Assembly (NCBI GenBank): GCA_964058845.1
Contig: CAXKVR010000249.1
Span: 1-21,385 of the forward strand
Direction: 5' to 3'
DNA length: 21,385 nt
Source of the DNA: Carex sylvatica
Taxonomy: Eukaryota; Streptophyta; Magnoliopsida; Poales; Cyperaceae
The notes below the pieces were generated by a model. The model was not told the origin of the DNA. It saw only the letters and a list, made by a program, of their open reading frames with translations, and searched no databases. Positions 1 to 9,564 of this stretch are shown one piece after another. Position 1 is the first letter of the stretch. The number at the start of each line of letters is the position of its first letter. Made by a program: the position numbers and the translations under genes.

Positions 1-2737
1 CTGACTTTGCTCTTGCTGTATAAGTCATACTTGCTGCTCACATACAGATATGTATTATATATCACAAAAATGAAATTTGCAAGGCAATTTTTTTGTAAAC
101 TAAATTACAAAGTGAAAGAGGAAACTAACTTGAAAACTTGAAGCCATTTAAGCATCTCCTTATCTTCGTCATTCATGAGGTACTTGTACGCACCCGACCT
201 GTGCAGAGCATAGAAGGAATGGAACCTCACAATAAAAAAAGCCGCTGGTGGGAGCATTGCCTTGTTCCCTTTCATAACCTGTGTAAATAGCACTTTCAGT
301 TTTAATAATTTTACTACATGTTAGACTGCTATATTTGCTATAATTGAAGATTTTGCAATTGGGGGAATATTCTTTGTATATGATCTAGTGATCAGTTCAC
401 AGACCAAATTGAATTGAATACAGTAACATATCAGTACTGGCACAGGCTAGTACTATGCATAGCGCAGATTGATCAGTACTACGGATCAATTTTTTTCCTT
501 TCCATAATCCAAATAGTCAATCTAAACCATTCCACGTGATCTCCATATGAAAATGTACTTGCAGACTAAATTTTATATTTTTCAGAAATTGTTTACTGTT
601 TTTTAGATAGGTGAAAATCACTACTTAATGGTCTAGAATTTTTAGATCCAGTGATTTTCTACCTACCTAAAAAATGATAAAGAAATTATAAAAAAAAAAA
701 AATTGATCTACAAGTACATTTTTATATGGAGATCATGTTGAACAGTTCAGATCAGTTGTTTCAACTTTGAAAATGGAGATATTAATCTGTAGTACAGACC
801 ATTATGTGCTATGCATAGGACCATGGCCTCATTCAGCCAATTTTATACATAAACACAAAAGAATTATTGCCATTAAGGAATCAAGTCGATACCAGATACA
901 TGTACTCGTCATGGCCCCATGAGATGGTGACCTTGTCAAGCCCGCAATTCTCAGTATAAACTCCCAGCCTAGTACTAAGTAACAGGTCAGTAGAATCAGG
1001 GTTTTGCTTGAAATACTGCACAATAGAAAACAACAATTTGCATATATTATCTGAAAAAAATCATAATAATTCATTCAAATTTTGTCTTAGAATAACTGTG
1101 ATCTGACACTTTGGGTGAACTTGACAGCTGACAACTATACCTGATTAAATTCCATGTTTTGTTATCTTACTAGATCTGTTACTCCCAATTTAGATTTTTT
1201 CTATCAATTAATTTGATTTTTTAGGTAACTTTAGGAATGCTTTTGATGTTCGCCCTGTAAAACAAGAAATACCTTGTTGTATAAAGATGCCATTCACAAG
1301 TACCATCATCCCTCTAATTTTATACATATACGTCAAATTTTCTCAATTAAGTAAAATTGGTAGGTTAAAGGTTAGACCAAAAGATTATGTGCTATACCTG
1401 ATGGTGTACGATAGACTCATCAAATGCACAGCCCAAAGGAAATGTATCTCCTGCATGTTTGTCCCCATTTAGTCACATAAATATTATAATATTAACTGTC
1501 AGAACATTAATTGGATAGGATAACATAGAAATGAACTCACCAACAACACACCATTGCGGCTCGCCACCGAAAGATGGATGCAACAGCACCTTGCCAAGAT
1601 CTAAAATGAAATATTATTAGTTACAATATCAGTATAAATAGGTGCAAAAAAACAGATCAATTTACTAATTTCAATATAACCCTTTCAGAAAGAACTAAAT
1701 TAAGAGCTGCAAAATGAAGTTGGATTAAATAGAGAAAAACAAACAAATTAATTAAGTATAGTTAATTAATTATTAATTCAATTACCATGGATAAGAGCAG
1801 TGAGATGTAGCCAATCCTCATTAGGATAATCATGTCTAATTGCCTCGGCAGATTGTAGCAGGTGCTCAATTTGGGGCTCATCAAGATCCGGATCACTCTC
1901 GTCGACAAATTCGTTTAATAACTCGATGCATTCCCAAATGCTCATCTCCGCCTTCTCCAGCTTCCCATACTCTTCCTTCTTCCTCTTAGCCTAAATTTGT
2001 CAATTTATGAAATTCATTCAATTACCGAGTTTGCTAAATTTTTCGAGTGTGGTGTCTGTAAGAAATTGAGGTTGATGAATAATTCATTTGTGAAAAAATA
2101 AAACTTACGAAAGAATAAGTCTGGTTGATGTGATTCACTCGGTAAAATTCTTCGACTCCTGCTCTTCTCTCGCTTTCCTTTTCATAGTCTCTAGAATAGG
2201 TTAATTATTTAGATATCAGATAAGTTTTTATGACAAGTTTTTATGAATTAGACTTCTTTATCATTAAATAGAGATGACAAAAAAATTTAACTATAAACAG
2301 CAAAAAAATAAAATAGCAGAGAAAAGTGTAAATTAAAAGAGAACATAAACCTGAAAGAATGGCCAAAAGCATTGCTATCAGGCGCAATAAATTCACCAGC
2401 AAGGTCCATTTTGCCCTCGCTTTGCCTCTCCTTTACACTTCCACCATTGCAAGATTCCTCCAAAACGGACTCTGTTTTTTTTTTTTAATAAAAAAATAAA
2501 CAATTTAGTCAGAGTTTTGTGCTTTTTTTCTCAAATAGTATGGATTATGGAAAGGGCGTATCATATCTTATAGTTAAACAATACAAACTAATTTCCCCGA
2601 AATTAACAAGTAAAAAAAAAAATCTAATTTTGTTGAATTTCTCAAAGTCTTATTGAACTTTTTAAATTTAAAAAAAAGAACTAATTTCTTCAAATAACTA
2701 AAATTAAACAAAATGTACCTTGAACAATCACAGTCAT
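1..2737 (-). CDS. MIOX: myo-inositol oxygenase (MIOX), 9 exons, C-terminus outside window
   Basis: The product oxidises myo-inositol with O2 to D-glucuronate in the cytosol, feeding UDP-glucuronate and cell-wall synthesis. Exons (minus strand, 5' to 3'): 2719-2737, 2351-2471, 2109-2190, 1786-1990, 1541-1600, 1398-1450, 893-1015, 130-278 and 1-33. All have GT..AG borders, all phases match, and there is no internal stop. They give about 281 residues; plant MIOX is about 300-320, so only roughly the last 25-30 residues are missing. Recognisable stretches are [104 protein letters not shown] and [11 protein letters not shown]. The iron ligands known for the family are present: His of IEHLLQ, HD of LIHDLG, His of SWGHDEY, His of RFHSF and Asp of KYDLY. 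Unusual residues are [10 protein letters not shown] and VMKGNK where many plant homologues read VLMSWGHDDY and VAKENK. Family assignment is secure; the very short first exon is the least certain. Confidence 0.95.
453..818. mobile_element. foldback MITE in a MIOX intron (copy F1)
   Basis: Two arms of about 160-170 bases are inverted copies. They begin with CTATGCATAGCGCA on the left and its inverted equivalent at 803-818. Inner paired blocks are GATCTCCATATGAAAATGTA / TACATTTTTATATGGAGATC and GATAGGTGAAAATCACT / AGTGATTTTCTACCTACC. It lies inside the MIOX intron 279-892, well away from both splice sites. There is no coding capacity and I could not find a clean target duplication. It belongs to the shared-core foldback group also seen at 4046, 4587, 5051 and 8514. 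Confidence 0.75.
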
Positions 2738-2810
2738 GGCTGCTAAAGAAATGAAGTTCACAAGAAAGATTTGTGATTTGAGATGAAAATGCAGAGGGGG
2801 CGAAACAGGC

Positions 2811-2820
2811 TATTTATAGA
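2811..2820 (-). promoter_or_regulatory. TATA box of MIOX
   Basis: On the minus strand this reads TCTATAAATA, a good plant TATA box, about 74 bases upstream of the MIOX start codon at 2737. That spacing leaves room for a short 5' leader. Transcription would be expected to start around 2780. Confidence 0.7.
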
Positions 2821-2824
2821 CTAT

Positions 2825-4036
2825 GTTTCTACCGTACATCTTTGAACGGATAGATCAACCCCAAAAAATTATGGAATAACAATAGTGCCCCTGAGATCTC
2901 CTTCCTCACTAAGTTGCCACGTCATCATCCTGTCCATTAATTCTATTCCTCACTCACCACATTGCCAATGATATGTCTCCTGCGATCGTGTTCAGTGGCA
3001 TAACCGTTATTAGAGAGATATACAAGGGTAATCATGCAACATAAGTAGAAAGAATTTGACGATTAGACTAGTTCTACGTAGAACAAATGATTTGCTTTCC
3101 TTGCTCGGCTCCCGTAAAGCAGGATGTCTTTTCATAAAGTAAAGATTTGTTCTATTAGAACGTGCCTACCTTGGTGTTCTCAAACCGGAGGCGAGTATAG
3201 GGGGTAATTAAGAAAAAAGTTTAGGGCTTAACAAGAGGAAACTTGTTAACATCCCACCGATATTTTCCTTAATCACAACATGGAACATTCCACCAATTCT
3301 TTTTTTAGAGCATCCTCACCCCATTGCCACCGAATTTTAATATTCTAAGAAATATTCACAGCATGTCAACCAATCGCGCCGAGCCAAACAAACCAAAGTC
3401 TGAACTCGGATCGTGCCAAAATGAGCCGAGTTCAAACCAATTTTGATTTAGTTGAGCCAACTACGAGCTTAGTCGTATCAGATCGTTCATGTTGTGAGCC
3501 GCATGATACATAGATTAAGGATTTTGAACAATTTGATGATGTGAGTCCTTCATAGACTACAAGGTGAAAAAAAAAAAATCAATTTTTCTTACAATAAATT
3601 TCATTCTCTCATTATGAGTATAACAAGATATTATGAAAGTGTTTGCAAATAACTTCATCTTCTTCTATAGTGACAACCTCGAAAACAAGTTGAGTCAGTT
3701 TGAACTTAGCTGGATCAAACTTGAACTCACTAATGACAATCAGAATTAGAATCAAACGAATTAGTTATGAACTTTTTAGAGCTTATCTCAAGTGAGCCAC
3801 GAGATATGAATTTCTTTACAAGTTTTATCTATCAGTTTCTCATTGTGTGTAACTCTGCAAATAATATTTTCCAACTAATCAAAAAATTATAGGCCAAATG
3901 AATCTAGAAATTAGCAATTTGTGTTTGCTACATGTGTTTGTGTCATGTTATTTCACAGTTTTACTTTTTTATTATTGTAGATAATATTCAGTTCTTACAA
4001 ATAATTATTTATCTCAATAAAACCATAAATCTTTAA
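2825..4036. other. upstream region of MIOX, no gene; small inverted repeat and TE-like debris
   Basis: No coding region is supported. At 3071-3088 and 3145-3161 a short inverted repeat (GTTCTACGTAGAACAAAT / ATTTGTTCTATTAGAAC) frames about 90 bases and may be a small MITE. Between 3370 and 3800 the words GAGCC, GAGTT and AACTCG recur on both strands, as in decayed hAT-type elements with GAGCCGAGC-rich ends. I could not find termini. The rest is plain A+T-rich DNA. Confidence 0.35.
2914..2924 (-). promoter_or_regulatory. ACGT-core bZIP site (ABRE/hybrid G-box-like) upstream of MIOX
   Basis: The minus strand reads GATGACGTGGC, with the core TGACGTGG, about 95 bases upstream of the TATA box. This matches the known consensus for plant bZIP binding sites used in abscisic acid and stress responses. 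A single site by sequence match alone is weak evidence; its role in MIOX regulation is inference. Confidence 0.4.
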
Positions 4037-4045
4037 TTAGTATAT

Positions 4046-4421
4046 GAGGAGGGATCAAATGACATCCTTTTTTGGTGACATCGAATGACACCGTCTATTT
4101 TTAAAGTTCAAACGATCAATCCAAACTGTTCAACTTGATGGATATGTTAAAATGTGCTTGCAGATCAAATTTTATATTTTTCGAAAAAATTTTACTATTT
4201 ATTCAGATGTGTACAAAATTCAACGGTCTGAATATAGCGATTTTGTTAAATACTTAATAAATAGTAAAAAATTCCGAAAAATGTAAAATTTGATCTGCAA
4301 GCACATTTTAACATATCCATCAAGTTGAACGGTTTGGATCGACCATTTGGACTTTGAAAACTTTGAAAATGGACGGTGTCATTCGATGTCACAAAAAAAG
4401 GGTGTCATCCGATCCCTCCTC
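4046..4421. mobile_element. foldback MITE with 9-bp target duplication (copy F2)
   Basis: The element starts GAGGAGGGATC and ends GATCCCTCCTC. It is flanked by a perfect 9-base direct repeat TTAGTATAT at 4037-4045 and 4422-4430. Arms of about 170 bases are inverted copies (for example ACATCGAATGACACCGTC / GACGGTGTCATTCGATGT) around a short centre near 4230. It has no coding capacity. A 9-base duplication is what Mutator-type transposases make, so mobilisation by a MULE is the likely explanation; this is an inference. Confidence 0.85.
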
Positions 4422-4586
4422 TTAGTATATACTATTTATTTATACTTTTGTCATTTTATACTAATTATTTTGATTACTATGGATAGTATTCAACACTTAT
4501 AAAAGATAAGTTAATCTACAAGTCTACAATAATAACTATAATTTATGTTCGTATATGAGATTATCTGCATGGATCTTTTAGATAAG

Positions 4587-4964
4587 TAGGGTTAAATTAC
4601 ATTAGTAGTTTTGTGCTTCAATCATACTACACATCTTTATCTCCATTTTAAAAATTCAACATGATTTTTATATTAAAATGTACATGGAGGCCACATTATT
4701 ATATTTTGGAACTTATTTACTATTTTTCTGGATAGGTACAAAGTCTTTGTTTTCAAATGATTCTGAACCATCCAAAATATGATTTCGTACCTATCTAAAC
4801 AAAATAGTAAAAATATTCCAAAAATATAAAATTTGATTTCCAAGCACATTTTAATATAAAGATCATGTTGAGTGGTTTAAATCGATTATTCGATCTTTAC
4901 AAACAAATATATGTATATGGAGTGTGATTAAAATACAAAACTAATTGTACATTTTAACCCTACT
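4587..4964. mobile_element. foldback MITE (copy F3)
   Basis: Left end TAGGGTTAAATTACATTAGT and right end ACTAATTGTACATTTTAACCCTA are inverted copies. The inner arms pair through TTTACTATTTTTCTGGATAGGTAC against GTACCTATCTAAACAAAATAGTAAA, with extra mismatches, so this is an older copy than F2 or F4. Flanks CTTTTAGATAA and CCTTTTAATAA are similar but not an exact duplication, so the exact ends remain uncertain by a few bases. Confidence 0.65.
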
Positions 4965-4989
4965 CCTTTTAATAATATTCAATACTTAC

Positions 4990-4990
4990 A

Positions 4991-5030
<40 letters not shown>

Positions 5031-5052
5031 GGGGGGGGGGGGGGGAGGGGGG
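4990..5052. repeat. compound microsatellite (TA)n-(GA)n-(G)n
   Basis: About 14 TA units run into about 6 GA units and then a run of about 15 G, an A and six more G, directly against the left end of the next foldback element. The opposite flank of that element (5475-5495) is also TA-rich, so it probably inserted into a TA tract. Confidence 0.9.
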
Positions 5053-5474
5053 TTGGCTACTATGCTTATATAAGCATATCCCCACACATGCTTATAACTC
5101 ATTTTTGTGTTTCCAATGTCCAAATGGTCGATCTGAACCGTTAGATGTGATCTCTATATTGAAATGTGCTTTGAGACCAAATTTTACATTTTTCTGATTT
5201 TTCTTTTACTATTTATTAAGCCAATTTGAAAATCTCTGATCCAACGGTGGTTTCTGATTTTACTGTTTTGTTAAGCCACCGTTGGATCAGCGATTTTCAA
5301 AGTGGCTTAATAAATAGTAAAAGAAAAATCAGAAAAATGTAAAATTTGGTCTCAAAGCACATTTCAATATAGAGATCACATCTAACGGTTCAGATCGACT
5401 ATTTGGACATTGAAAACACAAAAATGAGTTATAAGCATGTGTGGAGATATGCTTATATAAGCATAGTAGCCAAC
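5051..5474. mobile_element. near-perfect foldback MITE (copy F4)
   Basis: Ends are GGTTGGCTACTATGCTTATA on the left and the exact inverse TATAAGCATAGTAGCCAACC on the right. The arms run about 200 bases each (5051 to about 5250, and about 5277 to 5474) and match almost base for base. They include TTATATAAGCATA, GATCGACTATTTGGACAT and CCACCGTTGGATCAG. The unpaired centre is under about 30 bases. A transcript would form one very long hairpin. Arm identity is the highest of the group, suggesting recent insertion. No coding capacity. Confidence 0.85.
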
Positions 5475-5759
5475 CTCTGTGTATATATATATATTATGAA
5501 AAAAAAAAGACATGCAAATTAATCTAACATATTATTAAATCTGGAAAACGTTGATGTTGAAGCGGATAGGAAACTGTTGTCAAGGGGAAAGAAGGGAACT
5601 TTTGGTAATTGATCCCTTTTTTCTCGTTGAATGATAAATTATGGCTCCATCAAAAAAAGAAAAAAAAAAAAGAATAGAAATTATGGCTTCTTAACCAAAT
5701 TGAGAAAAATAGATGGGTTTAATCTGGAAAAATTGCAGGTGATTAATTAAGAGGTGGAT
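5475..5759. other. no gene seen
   Basis: A+T-rich spacer with a TA tract just after the foldback element and two A-rich runs near 5500 and 5655. No ORF or structure worth naming. Confidence 0.5.
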
Positions 5760-5803
5760 AAGAAGATAACACGTAAATGTTAAGAAGATAACACGTAAAT
5801 GTT
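5760..5803. repeat. 22-base tandem duplication, two copies
   Basis: The unit beginning AAGAAGATAACACGTAAATG occurs twice back to back (5760-5781 and 5782-5803) with no mismatch. It is a simple local duplication. Confidence 0.9.
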
Positions 5804-6189
5804 CGCTTATGGGGAAAAACAATAAAGGTCATACAAAAATGACAAAGATTGACGTGGCGGATTAGAAATATCAGAACAGAGCCAATATTTCGTCGTTGTC
5901 GGCGAGTGATCCACGGTTTAGTTGCCTCCAGCTCATACGCAGACCGGTCAGATCGGGTCGTTTGTTTAATCGGGTCGGACGAATTAAAAATATGCCAATA
6001 TTGAAATCCATTAGAAATGACAGTTTTATTTGGAATATTCATAGCTGGAACCAACTCCGCTCTCCTATTTCTCTTCAAATAAGAGAGTTATTTTAAATTG
6101 AATTGTTTATTTGAGTTGAAATTTGTGCATAAAAAAAATTCAATAGCTACGAGTTGTTTGTCATCTCTACCTCTAAAATAAATTATGGT
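5804..6189. other. no gene seen
   Basis: Open frames on both strands in this piece (around 5743-6096) overlap each other, lack introns, domains or codon bias, and look accidental. GCCAATATT occurs at 5881 and again at 5994, but the sequence between has no inverted ends. Confidence 0.5.
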
Positions 6190-6440
6190 AATATATAAAT
6201 ATTATTGGAGACAAATTTTTATATTTTATAAAAAAAATTTGTTACTATTTTTTTTATAGGTTATTAATCACATGATCTAAATTTTGAACTATCGGAAAGA
6301 AGTGAATTTCTATCTATCTACAAAATAGTAAAAAAAGCTAAAAAAATATAAAGTTTACTCTTCATATACATATTCATATAAGAATCATATATTTTGACAG
6401 TTCAATTAATTATTTAAATTTCAAAAATAAAAATTTTAAT
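6190..6440. mobile_element. decayed foldback MITE (copy F5)
   Basis: A weakly paired palindrome: TTTATATTTTATAAAAAAAA and TTTGTTACTATTTTTTTTAT on the left are mirrored by AAAATAGTAAAAAAAGCTAA and AAAATATAAAGTTT on the right. The layout and internal words are those of F1-F4. Many substitutions; termini not recoverable. Confidence 0.5.
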
Positions 6441-6964
6441 TTATCATGTCAATCCATAATATGCATATTAGCATAGCATCACTCTACCTTATTACTGCAT
6501 TACAGAATATTTCAAATGCTGATTTTCCGTAAGGATGCGAAGAATTCATATGTAAAATGTCTCAACTTAATTAGTTTAGACGTTGACTATACTTGCTAAA
6601 AAAATTATTGGTATGTATTCCAAAATGGGTTTATGCCAATATACAAATTAGAAGGAAAAAAAATAGAAAAGTCCATAATTTAAAAATCCACCAGCCAATA
6701 AGTGTCTTCGCATCAAATTATCTTACACTTTTTTTTAAAAGTACTTTTTATCAAATTACTTATGGTGTTCATACGATTGATCAGACAATTTCATGAAATA
6801 TTATGCTTGAACTGTTGAACATTATTAAGAACAATTTTATTGATAATGATCTCCTCTCACTAGACAGTGTGAAGTATGAACTTCTTTCAAAAGTGTTTAC
6901 TAAAGAGTCTCACCATCCATCCATACATTGAGTGTATTTGTTGTTGGCGCTTTTGTAATTGAAT
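6441..6964. other. no gene seen
   Basis: A+T-rich DNA. The plus-strand open frame at 6593-6796 has no recognisable domain, an amino-acid mix typical of random A+T-rich sequence and no supporting context. Confidence 0.5.
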
Positions 6965-7265
6965 ATATAGTATTTTGTATAGCGCAAATTGGTCTGTGCT
7001 ATGTATATTTTTTTAAAATTCAAACAGTCGATCTAAATAGCATAATATGATCTCTCTATAAAAATATATTTTGAGATCAAATTTTATATATTTTTAGAAA
7101 ATGGCTACACTTTTATAAGTAGAAAATGATATGATCTAAAAAATTTGAACTATCCAAAAATAATGATTTTCTACATATTGAAAAGTTAGTAACAAATTCT
7201 AAAAAACTATAAAATTTTGTCTCTTAGTACAGTTTTATACGAAGATCGTGTTTAACAATTCATGT
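6965..7265. mobile_element. decayed foldback MITE (copy F6)
   Basis: Left words TCAAACAGTCGATCTAAATA, ATATGATCTCTCTATAAAAA and GAGATCAAATTTTATATATT are mirrored on the right by AAAATTTTGTCTCTTAGTAC and ATACGAAGATCGTGTTTAAC. The start CTATGTATA/GTATAGCGCA resembles F1. The centre near 7110-7180 (GTAGAAAATGAT / ATGATTTTCTAC) still pairs. It is old, with unclear ends. Confidence 0.5.
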
Positions 7266-7986
7266 TATTGAACAAAATCATATTAAAAAATATCGGATAG
7301 ATAAGACAAGGAGAACTCAAAGAGAGAATCCCATAGAAAATGATGCTCATAAAGTGTGGAATTCAATAACTCGCATGCCTTTTTCTTCAAAATGTATATA
7401 AGTGACGTGTCATCTAATAATCAGTTGCAATTGATACATCATTTTATAATTGAAATCTTATTAAATTAGTAATTACACTATTAAAATTATCATTGTCATT
7501 TTAGCATTTGTAATTCTTTCTATTGAAGATAAATTGGCAATATATTCATATATATACTCGCCAATTTTAATTTTATATAAATACATGAAGAGATTCATAT
7601 CATAGATGAGATCAGAAACAAAGTTAGATTTTCATATTATAAATGTCAAATATAAATAAAGAGTAATCATATATAATTATCTTGCTATAAATAGAGATCG
7701 ATTTTAGACTGCTCAAAACATTCTACTTATAAATTATATATTATATAGAAAATAAGATACAAGTGTAACAATTTTGAAAAAAAAAATGAGAATTAATTGA
7801 CTCCTATTTCTTTATTATGGCTCCACCATTGTTTAAGATGATGTGTTTGAATCCGATTTCTTTGTTATATATTAGTATAAATTTTAAATAAATTCATATA
7901 TAATATTGGACCGAATTTATTTGAATTATGATGGATAGATTCGCATTAAAGTCAAACGATTCATTATAGGATCCGGACAGTGGGTG
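7266..7986. other. A+T-rich spacer, no gene seen
   Basis: No coding region, RNA gene or clear repeat. Composition is strongly A+T. Confidence 0.5.
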
Positions 7987-7995
7987 TTAGATATG

Positions 7996-8439
7996 GCCAT
8001 TTTTATTAATACTCTAAAAAAAAAGATAATTTTAAAAATGCCTTCGCATTAAATTTTTTGTCAAAATTGTTCCGACCGTTAGGCCCATGGGCGGCCCAAT
8101 CCCCATAACAGACCGTTCGGGACAGGGTCCACTAGAGACCAGAACTCCCCTGGTCCAGGCGCTCCTCTTTTTCTTTTTATTTAGATATTTTAATATTTTT
8201 TATTTAAATAATTTTGTGAAGAAATTTTTTTCTTGTTTAGAGTGTATACCAAAAAATAAGACATTTGATATATTTATGAAGTGATGTCGTAACTCTTTAT
8301 AACTTTGATTGATTTGATTTGTTAGTTGGATATCACAAGTCTAAATATAACACTAATTAAGAACTTGACATTAATTCTTAATAATTTATTTTATTCAAAT
8401 ATACACAAGAAAATATAGTTAGATTACCTCAATAATATA
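7996..8439 (+). repeat. left inverted arm of the 2.0 kb MULE
   Basis: Pairs with 9565-10022. The arms differ most around 8125-8180, where the left reads GAGACCAGAACTCCCCTGGTCC and the right, inverted, carries an unlike GACTAGACTGGCTC stretch. Small open frames in the arm are accidental. Confidence 0.85.
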
Positions 8440-8513
8440 CATATACATATATACATATCCATATATATATACATATATACACATATATATACATGTATTG
8501 TATTATATATATT
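8440..8513. repeat. TATACA-type microsatellite
   Basis: Irregular ATATAC / TATATA repeats lie immediately left of foldback F7. Similar TATATACATA sequence continues on its right (8902-8940), so F7 appears to have split one tract. Confidence 0.8.
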
Positions 8514-8901
8514 GGAATATGCTAGCATGCTATGCGTAGCATAGAGGACTTTCGTGCAATGGCTCAATATTCGACTTTTCAAAATCCTAACGGTCGATCC
8601 GAACCATTCATCTTTTTCTCCATATTAATATTTTACATTTTTTGGAATTTTTTTACTATTTTTTTAGATTTATTGAAAACCACTTTTTCAGCAAATCTGG
8701 ACCATAAAAAAACATCAATTTTCAATAAATCTAAAAAAATAGTAAAAAAATTCCAAAAAATGTAAAATTTGGTCTCCAAACACATATTAATATGGAGAAC
8801 AAGATGAACGGTTCAGATCGACCGTTAAAATTTTGAAAACTCAAATATTAATCCGTTGCACGAAGGCCCTCTATGCTACGCATAGCATGCTAGCATGTTC
8901 C
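8514..8901. mobile_element. near-perfect foldback MITE inside the MULE (copy F7)
   Basis: Ends GGAATATGCTAGCATGC and GCATGCTAGCATGTTCC are inverted copies, followed inward by TATGCGTAGCATAGAGG / CCTCTATGCTACGCATA and TTTCGTGCAA / TTGCACGAA. The inner arms carry the shared core: CGGTCGATCCGAACC / GGTTCAGATCGACCG, TTTACATTTTTTGGAATTTT and its inverse, and TTTTTAGATTTATTGAAAA and its inverse. The centre is about 8690. An open frame at 8532-8765 runs along the arm and is a product of the palindrome, not a gene. Confidence 0.85.
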
Positions 8902-8944
8902 TATATATACATATATTATACATATGTATAATATATACATAGCC

Positions 8945-9017
8945 CATGTGCCCGCATTTGCACCGCATGCGGCCATAAGCGCATGCGGCCGCAAATGCGA
9001 TGCATGATGGGCACATG
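8945..9017. repeat. GC-rich stem-loop
   Basis: Nested pairing: CATGTGCCC (8945-8953) with GGGCACATG (9009-9017), GCATTTGC (8954-8961) with GCAAATGC (8991-8998), and CCGCATGCGG (8963-8972), itself a palindrome, facing CGCATGCGGC (8980-8989). It stands out in composition from the A+T-rich surroundings. Confidence 0.8.
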
Positions 9018-9564
9018 CACCCATTTGACCTCTGATGGTAAATCAGCAAGTCTGGACTAATACAAGGACTAAACTGTAAAAATAATTACACCAGAATGTA
9101 GAGCATACATAAATACACAGAATTGACACAAATTTCAATTTATTTGGAATTTTCTACAGTTAGTTATGAATTTCCAAAGTTCAGCTTTCGAAAAAACTTT
9201 AAATATCCATAACTTTGGCTAGGAAAGTCGGATTTGCGCGTATGACTACTTTTCAGAAAGGGAGGGACGAGACGGATCTGGATATCACCCGGGAATCACC
9301 CCCGGGTATCTGAAGCATCAGAATTTCAAAAAAACGTCGTTTAGTGCCTCAAAAATTCAGTTTAAGTTTCCGTTCGACGTTAGGCATACAACGATCGGCA
9401 TTTTGTTTAGTCAAAAGCCTAAGAGATTATTCAAGAATTATCCATATAATTATTTTAAAATGTATTTACTATTTATTGTATTTGTTTGCCTATCTCCGAG
9501 CAAATGATATATGTTGACAATAATCAAATAATTCAATTATTCTCTAAAAAAGAAAAAAAAAGTT
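9018..9564. other. unassigned internal block of the MULE, possibly retrotransposon-derived
   Basis: No coding region. The phrase ATCCATAACTTTGGCTAGGA, followed by GCGTATGACTACTTTTCAGA, is similar in wording to 14960-15010 in the solo LTR (CACAACTTTTGACTCG, then CATATGACCACTTTTCGGA). This suggests a piece of a related LTR captured or inserted here. CCCGGGAATCACCCCCGGG near 9288 is a small local palindrome. Confidence 0.35.

Noticed and set aside
1225..1275. Alternative MIOX exon after HHQ (reading [14 protein letters not shown])
   Set aside because: A TTTTACAG acceptor is present, but every phase that fits the previous exon meets a stop or the wrong length. The exon 893-1015 begins with YFKQNPD directly after a proper acceptor and fits in phase, so the gene is intact without it.
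5881..6002. GCCAATATT direct repeats as a target duplication
   Set aside because: The 104 bases between have no inverted or TG..CA ends; chance or unrelated duplication.
5743..6096. Overlapping frames on both strands of 111 and 66 residues
   Set aside because: No domain, no conserved motif, and mutual antisense overlap; the minus one includes the 22-base duplication.
8532..8765. 77-residue open frame
   Set aside because: Runs along one arm and centre of foldback F7; its composition comes from the palindrome.
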